Assembly (NCBI GenBank): GCA_021495925.1
Contig: JAKEKT010000045.1
Coordinates: 186,001 to 250,000 of the forward strand
Origin: Diplodia intermedia
Taxonomy: Eukaryota; Ascomycota; Dothideomycetes; Botryosphaeriales; Botryosphaeriaceae
DNA length: 64,000 nucleotides
Direction of reading: 5' to 3'
The notes under the pieces were generated by a model. That model was not told where the DNA came from, made no database searches, and worked only from the letters and a program-made list of their open reading frames with translations. Made by a program: the position numbers and the translations under genes. Of this stretch, positions 1-10,460 are shown in pieces. The stretch's first letter is position 1; every line of letters begins with the position of its first letter.

Positions 1-1304
1 GCTGAAAGCACGGCAGGTTCAGCTTTAATGCCGCCTTGAAGGACACAGGCTGGCGAAAAAGGTATGGATTATAAGGAAACGAGGCTACCACGCCTAATTT
101 TCTTACATGATGGTTCAGCCTCGATGGGAATGACTGCTCTAATGAATCAAACAAAAAATTGTTCTTCACTGAGATGGAATATGTATCAATCTCCGAGTTT
201 TGGGGAAGTGAATCGTCAACGCAGGAATGTTGGTCGCTTGGTTGGTCATCATCAAGCAAATCAGGGTGACGATGCGGGGCAGAACAGTCCAGCCCAAGCC
301 TAGCGAGCAGCTCAGTAAACATGAATTTCGTCCAACTCCTATTCGCTAAAGAAAGAGACTTGTAAAGACTTTTCACATGAAAACTTTACATGCCATATGT
401 GTGCAGTCGCGAAGCCTCGAAGCCTCTCGCTGAAAGATACCTAAACGGGGTGAAATATGATGTGGAGAAGAGGCGAGAACATTGTCCCACTTGCCTTGCT
501 GGGTGGCAGTGCTTAAGGCTGCAGCATTTCAGAGTCGCTGACAGTGCACGAGCTATTGGTGTAGTCCGCATAGCTGGGCAGCTGCATTCAACCGTGTGGT
601 GTTGAAATTATCGTTTCTCGGCGTAGCTGAGTTAATGAAACAGAAGGGACTATTCACTGTCTTCAAGGTCTATTGGGACTTGGCCATGCTGGAAAGGTTT
701 TTTTACAGAGGGCCATAGCGCTTTTTCCAAAAAGAGAGAATTCAGCCAGCCAAAAGGCCGATGGCGATGTGATAGCGCGCATTCACACATACCACGTCAG
801 CATGCCTTGCAGCCTTCTGCGCCGCACATGAGCAGGCCTATCTTCGACAGTCTTTGAGAATTGCCATGTATGCACAGCCGCACAAGGCTCATTGACCATA
901 AGAGGCTCTGATTTAGTAGTAGATTATTCGCTTGATTGATGCGTGGCTGCAGCTTCCATGTGTGTCGTATCCACCTATTCGCGGGCTGTAGATGACAATT
1001 CAGGATACTGCGTAAGCGTCAGCTATAGAAATGCATGTGAAGGTGCCGCACAGGAAAGTGGAGTAAAGACAAGGGGGTGGGAGACTCAATGCGTATCAGA
1101 GCCTCAAGGATTAAAATATGGCCAGCACCCGAGCAACGCTTGAGTAGAGAAAGTGGGAGGTTCCCTCTGTCTCCAGTGTTCGCCGCTTTGGCCACAGAAA
1201 TACGAAGCATACGACTTTGTGCAGCATACCGTTATGCCATGCATAGCCCTCCTATCTAAGCCTCCCAACTGTTACACGTAGATGCAAGAGACCCTGGAGC
1301 AAAA
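1..1304. other. Gene-poor left edge
   Basis: No reading frame here has recognisable motifs or a convincing exon structure. The longest frames are under 90 codons and overlap one another on both strands. The last part is the upstream region of the patatin-like gene. A gene truncated at the window edge cannot be excluded. Confidence 0.5.
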
Positions 1305-3448
1305 ATGGCGGGCGTTCCCGGTGCCACGTCAGACCTTGCGCGTTCGAGGGACGATTCTAGCTCCGCCACCGAGGCAGGACCGCCCCTACCCCTAATCTAC
1401 TGGACTCCCTACAGTGATGACCCTTGGGCAAGGAAGCTGCTTCTTTCCTTCGGTGGGTAGATGCTGTCAACTAATGCTTTCGATTGGTACTAATTATTTC
1501 AAGATGGTGGAGGAGTCAAGGGATACTCGTCCCTTTTGATACTGAAACGACTCATGTGTCTGATCGAACAAATCGAGCATGGATACTTAGGCCCTGATGC
1601 GGTATGACTGCATTTCATTCACCAAAATCATAACATATGTACTAAACGTTCTCGTGCCTTAGGTGGGGTTGGAGGGAATACCATTCGAACGGAATCAGAG
1701 CAGTGAGGAGTACCCTTGGAATCCAGGGCATACCAACGAGACAGCTTCCGGAACTCCAGTACCCAAGCGGGATGTCACGGATGATATCGATGCAAGCGTC
1801 AACGAAACATTCGAGTCATGGAAAGTCAATGCTTTCAAGCCACATCATTACTTTGATTATGTGGCCGGTACAAGTACCGGAGGGTAGGTGTCTCTTGGTT
1901 TGCCACAAGCCACATCTGACTATTCTGCAGATTAAGCGCACTCATGCTAGGTAGGATGGAGCAAACAGTGGACGAGGCATTGAGCCACTACAATACTGTA
2001 GGGGAACAGGTGTTTGGCAATCCGAGGTTCCTGCCGACACACGTTCATCATATCATGGTATTCTTGCGACCTAAGTATGCTACCGAACGAATGGAGCGTG
2101 CTCTAAAGCTCGTGGTCAAAAACTCGTTGAGAGAAGAGCTTACTCGAATGGAGTCTACCGAAGAGATTGCCCCACTGAGGCATGATCAGAGGCGCTGTCG
2201 AACGTGAGTCTGCGATTTACAATCTACGGCAGTGGTTTACTGACCTATCATACCAGCCTTGTGATTTCGTATGGAGGCTCTCTGCACGCCCAGCGAGAAT
2301 ACATATTCCGAAGCTACGATCACGATCTGCCAAACCCCCGAGCACGGTGGGGCCACAACATGAAATTTCGCAATCCCGGGCCGGCAAGTCACGACCCGAT
2401 CTGGTTTGTCGGCCGTGCAACTGCACCTGCGCCCGGGTATTTCGAGCCAGTCAAGTCGTTGCCGTCACACTCTCGCAAGAGGAAATTCCGAGACGGTGCA
2501 ATTGTTGCAAACAATCCATCACTCGTAGCGTGGAATGAAGTCCGTCAGCGCCATGCCAACACACCGAACATAGTGCTCTCAATTGGCACGGGAGCGCCTG
2601 ATCGGGATGAACAAGTCATTGAAAAAACAGCCAGTGTATTCAGTGACTTAAGAGATTGGCTCAATGTTGGAAAAATCGTCGCTCGCTTGGCAAGTGATTC
2701 CGAAGGTGCTCATGTGGAGATGGAGTGCGAGGTCAGGCGGGATAACCCTCACTCCTCTTACTATCGCCTCAACGTCCCTTTCGATCCGGAAGGCTCCCTG
2801 AAAAGTATTGCCCTTGACGAGTGGAAACCAAGACATACCATATCACGCAAAGGAACCTCAGTCCTACGTCCTTTCCGCTCTGCACAAGATTCCGAGCCGC
2901 AGACATCCAAGGAGACTGGATCCGAGACAAAGAGCAAGATTCTCGAGTTGACTAAAACTTACTTGAAGGACGAAGAAATCCAGAATCAATTGCTTAAGTG
3001 TGCGTGGAAGTTGGTTGATATTCGTCGCAAAAGAGCACAGACTCAACGATGGGAACTCTACGCGTGCCGCTACGCGTACTACTGCCCCGAGCTCTGCTGC
3101 ACCGACGCTCAAGGTACTCGACAGTTTGACAGCCGTGAGAGCTTACGTCAACATGGGACAAACGTCCATCACTTCATCGTCAACATGGGAGCCCACCAAA
3201 ACACATGCATTCAGGGAAACTGCGGCTATCAGGGCACTCAGCCATGTGAGGGACGCGAGCAGTATCTCATACATTTGCGGACAGAACATGGCATCGAAAA
3301 CCCTACTTTCCTCCCTCGACGACTGTTCGAGAAATGGCTTGATAAAGGCCGTCAGTCATTGAGTGACATCCATCTACAGCATGAGAATATGCGACGCGGG
3401 ACCACGAGAACCGACCGGACCCAGACGGCCATGAGCTCGACGCAGTAG
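1305..3448 (+). CDS. Patatin-like phospholipase with C-terminal zinc-finger-like region
   Basis: Predicted 643-residue protein from five exons: 1305-1452, 1504-1601, 1663-1883, 1931-2203 and 2257-3448, all with GT-AG introns that keep frame. The patatin (lipid acyl hydrolase) signature is complete: the oxyanion loop DGGGVKGYSS begins at residue 50, the nucleophile elbow GTSTGG has Ser153, and the DGA of the Ser-Asp dyad has Asp326, followed by ANNP. The family hydrolyses acyl chains of membrane glycerolipids. The C-terminal third contains Cys/His pairs spaced like C2H2 fingers (roughly residues 540-615: a CCT-D...H...H unit and a CGYQG...C...H...H unit), as seen downstream of some fungal patatin domains. 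No NB-ARC, TPR or ankyrin block follows, so it is a stand-alone form of a domain used as an NLR effector in fungi. The start was chosen because it is the first ATG in frame with the DGGG exon. No signal peptide is evident. This is the only apparently intact effector-type gene in the window besides the ankyrin-vWA gene. Confidence 0.85.
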
Positions 3449-4249
3449 AAGGCGAGTGGGATTAAACTGGAAAATTTCTGTCTCTGCCTTTCCTTTTGTC
3501 TCTCTCTTCAGTAGCTTTGTCAATACCTGGACAATTTGCAAGTAGCGTGCTCGTATCAAAATACATAATAGCCTGCATGTGAGACGTCACGAGCTGGGAA
3601 TTCCGAGCACGGCAAATGTACGAAGGAGGATAGCGAATTGATATTTCGCAGGCGGTACAAGCCAACGCTTTTTCGTAATTGGCCTCGGCATCCTTCCACG
3701 GGTGCACAAATTCCAGCTTCGTCTCACATGTACTGGGTGGTCGATGCATCCACGCAGGCTTGATATAGCCGTGAAAACTAACAATACCACATTGCGGGCA
3801 TAACTCAAGAGTAACGTACAAGAAACCCCCCCGTGGATCCAGAAGGCTTTTGAGTAGCAGTAGTGAACAAACGATGCCAAAGTGCGGTTTTACACGAAAT
3901 GCTTTCGAAGATGGTACAAGCAGCACATTTGCCCTGCAATCTTGAGCTCGCAGAGATATCGCACCCGGTGACATACGTAGGTAGCTGGATCCTATGTCCG
4001 GATGCATACGTAAAGTTCCAAAACACACGTCTCTGTCCGGACCTTTGCTTCAACTGCCCCTCGTGGAAGTGTGTGGTATGTCTGTCTGGCATTTTCTCTT
4101 CTTTAATTACTTATGTACTTTCTATTCGGATGTCTTCTCTTCCCTCGTCTGTGGGGGCGAGCCTACGTGAACCAAGCCGATAGGAGTCTCGTGACGAAGT
4201 AGTTTTGTTTTATAGAAAAGGAACAACAAATCTTCTACAGGCCAGCGGA
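3449..4249. other. Intergenic stretch with one short inverted-repeat element
   Basis: A minus-strand frame of 188 codons (3462-4028) crosses this stretch. It has no recognisable motif and runs into the inverted-repeat element at 3977-4058, so I do not call it a gene. The cysteine spacing in that frame (C-PQC, CTACE) could be the remnant of a zinc-binding protein, but this is weak. Confidence 0.4.
3977..4058. mobile_element. Short inverted-repeat (MITE-like) element, family 1, copy A
   Basis: About 82 bp. The right end, read on the minus strand, gives GGCAGTTGAAGCAAAGGTCCG; the left end reads GTAGGTAGCTGGATCCTATG followed by TCCGGATG. Both match the ends of the four other copies near 5118, 9611, 12022 and 14305. 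It has no coding capacity. This copy is the most diverged on its left side, and no target duplication is clear. Confidence 0.6.
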
Positions 4250-4886
4250 GAGGAAAATCTTCTTGCTGCGATTATGTAGCAAGCACCATCAGATGACACT
4301 ATTTCGGAACTAACGCAAAACCTTAGCGCCCAACGTTTTATAGCAGAAGCTGTCAGTGGCAGAATCAAAGCTCGACGCAGAATTCTAACAAGAGGCGCAG
4401 CGAATCCTTGCCCAAACAGAACAACAATACGAACACAAATTGTCCGGGGTATTCGATACGCCTTTAACGCCGAAGGTGAGCCTCCAAGAGTGGCTCCAGT
4501 GCTGGGACATTGTTGAACCAGACGCGACAAAACATTTCACCATACTCGTTCCGGACGATGAGGATGGCACAAACCTCTCGATCGAGAAAAGGATGGAAAA
4601 TGACCGGACCTGAGCAAGACAAAATGCAGGGTCGACTTTCGTGGAGGCGGAATATGTTATCGAAAGTGCATTAGACAAATTCTTGGTCGTCCAACGCGAT
4701 ACCAAATCCTGGATATCCACCATATCCCCCAAACCTTTCTTCCGCGACGGCGACATATGGCTTCGATTTGAAGCAGGACAAGTTGAAATTCCCTTGGATT
4801 TCGATGTCAACGACCGATTGGAACGCTACGCGTGGGACATATGGAGAGAAGAAAATTTAACTCCTTCAACTACAAGCGATTCGTGA
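4250..4886 (+). pseudogene. Decayed coding fragment of unknown family
   Basis: A plus-strand frame reads as protein across this stretch but is interrupted by an early TAG, a frame change near 4390-4400 and an in-frame TGA near 4611. The readable blocks include SLQEWLQCWDIVEPDAT and, after the TGA, a run from VEAEYVIESALDKF to the stop at 4886 that is rich in Trp and acidic residues (ALDKFLVVQRDTKSW, RLERYAWDIW). This looks like one continuous ancestral gene that has lost function. I do not recognise the family. No splice-site pair removes the interruptions convincingly, so a working intron-containing gene is unlikely but not ruled out. Confidence 0.4.
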
Positions 4887-5484
4887 AGCGTAACTCCTTG
4901 CAGATGCGGTTGTGCAAACTGTGCAAAAAAGTTCTTCTACTGCGCTCGTAGGTGCGGTTCTTGTCAATGCACGAAGCTCTGGCTGTACCAATTTGGTACA
5001 GCGATTTCCTACGATTCCCTGGAAAGCTTCATCACACATACTTGCACGGCGGGTGGCAAAAGAAACTGCCCACGCGCATGTGCCTTGATATAGCATCTGC
5101 ATTGATATATTCGTAGAGGCAGTTGAATACAAGATCCAGACGTAAACGTTAGCTTTAAATGCCAAAATGTACGTCGAGATCTTGTATTCAACTACCCATG
5201 TAAGTAAGAAAAGTCGTAGCCCGGGCGGCTCAGTCACATCGCGCGCCCCGTTCATGATAAGTGCCCATCTGCTAGAAATTGCTCTCATGGAAGCCAATGC
5301 AAACCCTCTCGCAGCCCACTCGCGCTCGCCATAGCTTCCGTCCTTCCTGCCGAATCCCATCGTCGCCTTCGAGGCAAATCAACCATCCCCGATTGTCGCA
5401 GAAGAGCACCACTCTCACCAAAGAAAAATCCCTTCGCTCGGTGTCGAGCCTGTTGTAGAGGTCGCGGAGGCTGGTCTCCGTAGT
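4887..5484. other. Intergenic stretch
   Basis: Apart from copy B of the inverted-repeat element, I see no supported gene. The minus-strand frames between about 5270 and 5530 may be the 3' end of the decayed coding stretch called at 5485-6069. Confidence 0.35.
5118..5197. mobile_element. Short inverted-repeat (MITE-like) element, family 1, copy B
   Basis: About 80 bp and the clearest copy. The left end reads GGCAGTTGAATACAAGATCC and then AGACGTAAA; the reverse complement of the right end reads GGGTAGTTGAATACAAGATC and then TCGACGTACA. The 16-base core AGTTGAATACAAGATC is identical at the two ends. The interior has no reading frame. The flanks (GCATCTGCATTG on the left, CATGTAAGTAAGAAAAGTC on the right) recur at 14205-14255, where most of the inverted-repeat core is missing. 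Confidence 0.75.
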
Positions 5485-6069
5485 TACGCGAATCTTCTGG
5501 TGCGAGTGTGGTCGAGATGTTTCCAGCAACAAACACCCAAAACCATATCCCAGAAGTCGAAGCTGCCGCTGCCATCCATGGTCATTCCGGCAAGAGCATT
5601 CATCGAGTCGTACTCTTGCCGCAGCCGTTGAGACGTGTCGAAGCAGGTCACTTGAGCGGGCAGGGTCTTGTCGAGCAAAGCCAAGGGGAAATCTGCAGCC
5701 GGAACGTCAAAAGAAAGCTTTCTGTTGGATCTGGTGACCCAAGACACTCTGATTTCCAGGACACGACCGAACATCTTCTGCTTGTTGTACAAATGCACAG
5801 CTGCCAGTGTGCCCACAAATGGGGCTCACCATGGGTCTGGCGCCTTGGGGAACTATTGTCACCTCAACATGCAGGGCTCTGAGGCGTTTGTTGTCCTTGC
5901 CGCTGTGTTTGTACTTCACGACGAAGGTGGCAACATGTGCGGCGTTCACAGCTTCGATCTCGTACAGGTATCCGACACGGTGTACGTTGAGGAATGCCGA
6001 CACGGTGCCGTAGAACTTTGACGTATTTCTAGGCACCGGCGGCCATGCCTCCGATGTCATTGGTCCCAA
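5485..6069 (-). pseudogene. Coding-like remnant of unknown family
   Basis: Two overlapping minus-strand frames read as plausible protein: the upstream one (about 6069 to 5830) contains KFYGTVSAFLNVHRVGYLYE and FVVKYKHSGKDNKRLRALHV; the downstream one (about 5816 to 5485) contains RVLEIRVSWVTRSNRKLSFD and ALLDKTLPAQVTCFDTSQRL. They would join near 5820 by a very short intron or a frameshift. I do not recognise the family. The remnant lies immediately 3', on the same strand, of the helicase-like fragment at 6431-7117 and may be part of the same former gene. Codon use is coherent within each block, which argues for former coding rather than chance open frames. Confidence 0.35.
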
Positions 6070-6430
6070 CGGGTTCGTCGTGGTATCATCGATGAGTTAT
6101 TCTGGCTCCCTTCCCGCTACCGTGTGAATGATGACGATTTCAGCCTCTCAGCCCATGAATAGGTCTGGTGTCGTACATTCAACGTCGTGTATCTTCTTTG
6201 CTCCTAGGGACTTTTGGACAGCGTGGGCGTCCGCCCCAAACGGGCAGATCCCGAAAATAGATATTCGCTGTGAATTGGGAACAGTGACCAGGGTGTTGAA
6301 GCGTGATGGATTTTCTTTCCTGCAGCACGGAACCCGAGGGTCCCCCTCTTCATCGCCGCCAACACGTTCCTGTCACAAGGCGCAATAATTCCACCCGGCC
6401 TGAGGCAGACCATCGGCTGGAGACAGAGCT

Positions 6431-7117
6431 TCAGGCTTGCGAACTGTGCTGTTTTCGGAAGCTGTCGGCGATTCTTGACGAGCCTGTGCCTGGTGACCAA
6501 AGGGTCTCCATCGCTGCTGATGATGCGACTGAGAGTGGAGATTCCCATCTCCGTCGAGACTGGGCTCGTCGGCGCATGCTGGGTGACAATGCCCTATCAC
6601 CAATCAAGATGAGAAGTCTGGGATTCTTCGTTCCCATAAGCGCCAACGCAATCGAAGGGTCCCTTATCGTGGATGCCTCGTCAACTATGAGTACTTCTGC
6701 ATCGTAGTTGTACTCGCTAAACTCTTGTATAGCACCTGGCGGTGAGGATGAGGCATCCGCCGACGGAGCAGGCGTGGAAACGGTGACAGGAAGCGCGGTG
6801 GTAAAAGATCTACCGGCCAGCGGAAGGCGCCGCAATGGTGACACCCTCTCTGCAAAACGCTTGAGTGAAGGTGAGAGACGCCTCGCGAGGGTGACGCGGC
6901 AAATAGATGAATCGATGTCGTGCGCTGGCAAGGCGGCCCTTGCGGATAAGAGCGGGCGCGGGAAGCCGCGCAGCTGGGTCGTCAAGTGAAGGATGCGTTG
7001 AGCTGTGCAACGAGGTTGTGAGCCAAGCTGAGCGAGGGAAGAGTTCCTTCGCGTTGCGGTACGCAGCATGGCGGAGGTCTTCTCAAATGAGCGGGCGTGA
7101 AGCGCGCGCAGTGCCAT
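6431..7117 (-). pseudogene. Superfamily-1 helicase-like fragment
   Basis: The minus-strand frame contains YDAEVLIVDEAS followed after about 20 residues by LLILIGD. This is the spacing and form of motif II (Walker B, DEAS) and motif III (GD) of UPF1-like SF1 helicases. After GD the frame runs into an arginine-rich stretch, and the neighbouring frame (about 6548 to 6204) takes over, so at least one frameshift has occurred. I find no Walker A (GxxxxGKT) upstream and no clear QYRM motif downstream. It is best read as a broken helicase or ATPase. The N-terminal part of the frame (arginine/serine-rich) may be non-coding upstream sequence. Confidence 0.4.
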
Positions 7118-7814
7118 GACGAGAGCGGAGTGGGGTCGGTGATGTAGAATACGAGGGCGAGAGGAGGACGGTGACGAGGGTGTGGCGAGAGGTAGGAGGA
7201 GGTACCTAGCTGGGTCGGCTGATTACATCACCGCGCCTTCCCAATGATGCGGAGGGGAAGTCGCAGAGGGCAAATGAAAACTCTTCAACCAGTCTCACTT
7301 TGGGGAGGTGCGCAGTGTCTCGTTGAGCCTCACATAGTGGTATTGTATCCTAGATTATCCGGCCGCATGCGGGCATTTACTTAGACTCCTCGTGCAGCAT
7401 GTAGCCAAAACACCTCCTCAATGTCCAGGGATTTGTCTCAGCAGTCAATGGAGCAAGTACCATACGACACTCATGAACGTCTAGAGTCTTGAATTGAGTA
7501 TTTCTACGCTAGAGCCGCCATCTGTAGTCAATCACCTCTTTCGTCTGCCCATTCAATGAACGCCTAGACCACATCCTCTACGGAAGCCATCAAATTACCG
7601 AAAAAAGAAACAACAAAACAAACCACTTGGCTTTCGCGACCCGTCGAGCTGAGAAGAAAGAAGAAACGACAGGACGCAATGGCCCTATCCACGAATGACG
7701 ATGTCCTGGAGATCTGGCCTCCGGGAATTCGACATGGCACAATGGCCATGCCCTGCAGGGTGAGTGTGAGTAGAAGAGTACCGGAAAGACGTGGCACAGC
7801 GGTCACACCAAGAA
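7118..7814. other. Intergenic stretch
   Basis: No supported gene. A fragment near 7480 (TCTAGAGTCTTGAATTGAG) weakly resembles the family 1 inverted-repeat ends and a similar stretch near 12938, but is too short to call. Confidence 0.5.
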
Positions 7815-9181
7815 TTACTCATCTTTCATGGTCTCGATGATTTCGGGTTGAGACTCCATCGGGAAATGCTGCTTGAATCTTGCCCAGACGTCCGGAGGAA
7901 TCTGGAAACGCTTCTTGGCGATACACTCGTCGATGGCGTCTTTCCACTTCTTGAAGGCGGTCGGGTTGGGTATCGATGCCTTGAGATTGCGCGCCAAGGT
8001 GCACGACAGCGCCGTCGATTGATAGGGAATCAGCTTTTGGATGTAGTCGTAGTACACCAGGTAGGGGGCAGTCCTGTCCTAGGACTCACGCCGAACGTGC
8101 CGGTAGATGGAATCGAGGTCATGTGCGGCCTCTCGATCGTTTCCTGTGAGTGTGGACCGAGATAGCCTGCCATGATTTCCCTCCAGCCTGGAGTGCACAC
8201 CTTGGGGCCAAGGAAGATCTTTGCTTCTGCCTCTTTATTTTCTAACCATGGCCCATCTTGGACATCGACATTCCGAGGTGCAGTCTCCGGAATTGATGAG
8301 AATAGCAAGGAAAGTGTCGTCAACTTCTGTAGCTGTTCCTTTGTTGTAATGACCGGTTTTTGGTCTGTCACGAATTCTTCCGCCATCCAGGCAGGCTTGG
8401 CGAGTTCGCCCTTCTCGATCAACTCCTTGATAAGAGGTTCCGCTGGCTGTGTCATGCCATTCTCCTCGCAGCGTAGTCTTGTCGCAAAGCCATCCGGATT
8501 TCCGGGTACAGGTGGTCCCCAGAAGATCTCACACGCTCGGAGGATGTAAACATCCAGGTGGAAGCTGTCGCTGTCGTGGTCGTCGGAGAATGAGTCGGGA
8601 AACGCGTGCTGGAGGAACTTGCTGTAACCGGCGGCCCTTGCTACAGCGTACGGGTTGAGTATCGCACCAGCCTCCGGATACCGTGTCTGAAGCTTCTTGA
8701 ATAGCTCGAAAGCAGCCTCTCGCTTGACAAGGTACTTCTCCGGCAGAAGGTGCTTCGTCTCGTTATGGATACTACGTCCGTCAAGAATGCGATGGATACC
8801 GCAAATTGCGTACCCGATGTACAGCAGGCGAATGTCGCGGCTGATCTCGATGAGCTCCGACTCACCAAGGACGCCAGTCATGTGTGCTTCCTTGAGGATC
8901 TTGTAGAGTGTGTTAGCTTCGCACACCTTAGTTTGCTGGCGTTGACTTACAATATATCTCTCCCTCAGAAGCACGAGCTTTTCGCGGAAAGTGGCCTTGA
9001 TCAAGGTAGAATGGTACGAGAATTGGTCCAGTGCGATAAGTCTACCGTCTTCGAGCCGGTATTCCACATCGCCGTCCTCGGTGAGCGTGGCCCAAACCAC
9101 TTTGCCGTTGTCGGCGACGCCGAGTGACGTGCGAGCAGTACCCACGGACACAGACCAGATTCGACGAATTTCAGGATCCAT
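7815..9181 (-). CDS. Hypothetical protein of an unrecognised fungal family (intact or nearly intact paralogue)
   Basis: Minus-strand gene starting at the ATG at 9181 and ending in TAA at 7815. One GT-AG intron of 51 nt (near 8900-8950, gtaagt...ctaac...acaag) joins two exons in frame. Recognisable stretches: YRLEDGRLIALDQ, DIRLLYIGYAICGIHRIL, VARAAGYSKFLQHAF, LDVYILRACEIFWGPP and IPPDVWARF near the end. I do not recognise the family and assign no function; there is no signal peptide or obvious membrane segment. It is clearly homologous to the pseudogene at 14506-16130, which shares these blocks and an intron at the same place. One oddity: at about 8080-8095 the frame must skip 11 nt (gtgagtcctag) or use a 56-nt intron for the last 80 residues to be read; conservation with the paralogue (YYDYIQKL against YFEYVKKL) favours the first. 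Whether this copy is functional is therefore uncertain. Confidence 0.6.
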
Positions 9182-10460
9182 AGCTGGCGACGGGATCCGC
9201 TGCGGACCGTTAGTTACAGTATTCGAGATGGATTATGGCTCATGGAAGGGGATAACGCGTACATATCAAGAGGCTACGTGTGAGGTTCGTCGCGCAGTAG
9301 CGCAGTGATCTGGAGTTGGGTTGTAGAGTGGAGGAAGAGGAGGGCGCGGTTGGAAAAGAGCGGGCGGCAGAAGAACCATATGCGGCGAGCAAGGCAGGCG
9401 CGACCACCTGGCTCAGCCTCGCTACGATTCCTTCTTCTAGACTAGCTTGGACTACATCATGTGCCCGGGGTGTCTTGGGAAATCACTCGCTGTCAGCCAA
9501 CAGCCGCACTAACTCACCTTCACTTGAAAACAACGTCGTGGCCGGGTGGATACTCACTTTGCACTCTTTGTCCAAACAACAAGCTTATGCGAATCTACTA
9601 GAATCATAGATAGTTGAATCTAATATCTAGACGCATTTGTGCGCATTCAAGACTTACGTTCACATCCGGACCTTGAATCAACTGCCTATGAACGAAGGGT
9701 GATAGCGTCATCGATGGAGCTTAGAGAGTTTAATACTGCCGACACCTCCAGCATCGCCCAGGCCTGTGACCGCCAGCTCAGCCCGTGTGTCATATCGTGT
9801 GCTCTTGTCGCGGACGATGCGCGCATCGGGAATTCGTGGTCTGCGTGTCGTCTGAGCACAGGGACACCCAGACCGGCTTGCCGACGAGCCCACTCTGACG
9901 ACTCGAAGCCAGATGAAGTTGGTGATGGTATTTCTCTTATTTCCTGTAGCATCTCCACATGATCAGCAAAGTGAGGAGAGGCGAAGTGAGGTGCACCCGA
10001 CCTCACTTCACCTGGGGCGAGCACCCCTCCACCTTCCTACCCGGCGAAGCTTCCTTGATCATTACACCGCAGGGCCCCGCCTTTTGTATATCTCCCGGCT
10101 GGCCTCAACATCAGCTGTGACACTCATCTCACCCGCATGCTCTGGCGGTCATTGTGTCTGTGCTTCGGCTACTCGCTGGAGACCCGAGCTGTCGCCTACC
10201 GATCGAAAGTCTATTTTGCAATCCTACACAACAACTAGACTTATCATATCTCTCGAGGAGCATCCTTTCCAACACTAGCGCTTACTCTCCCCCTAGATTC
10301 GGCCGTCGGGCTGACGTTATTGCCCCGCACCGAAGCGCAGACGGAGATAGCAAGGGTGATGGGGCTAAATCCGCGACGATCACGAGGGACATCAGCACAC
10401 ATAAAACATTGACACTTGCAGTCCACTTGCAGCCCACTTGCACCACAGACGACCTTCACC
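9182..10460. other. Intergenic region with one short inverted-repeat element
   Basis: No supported gene. It holds copy E of the family 1 element (9611-9687) and a short direct repeat of GTGAGG/CGAAGTGAGGTG near 9970-10000. The last 400 bases are the upstream region of the amidohydrolase gene and include TATATC near 10088. Confidence 0.5.
9611..9687. mobile_element. Short inverted-repeat (MITE-like) element, family 1, copy E
   Basis: About 77 bp. The left end reads TAGTTGAATCTAATATCTAG then ACG; the reverse complement of the right end reads GGCAGTTGATTCAAGGTCCG then GATGTG. Both ends match copies B and D. Non-coding and diverged. Confidence 0.6.
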
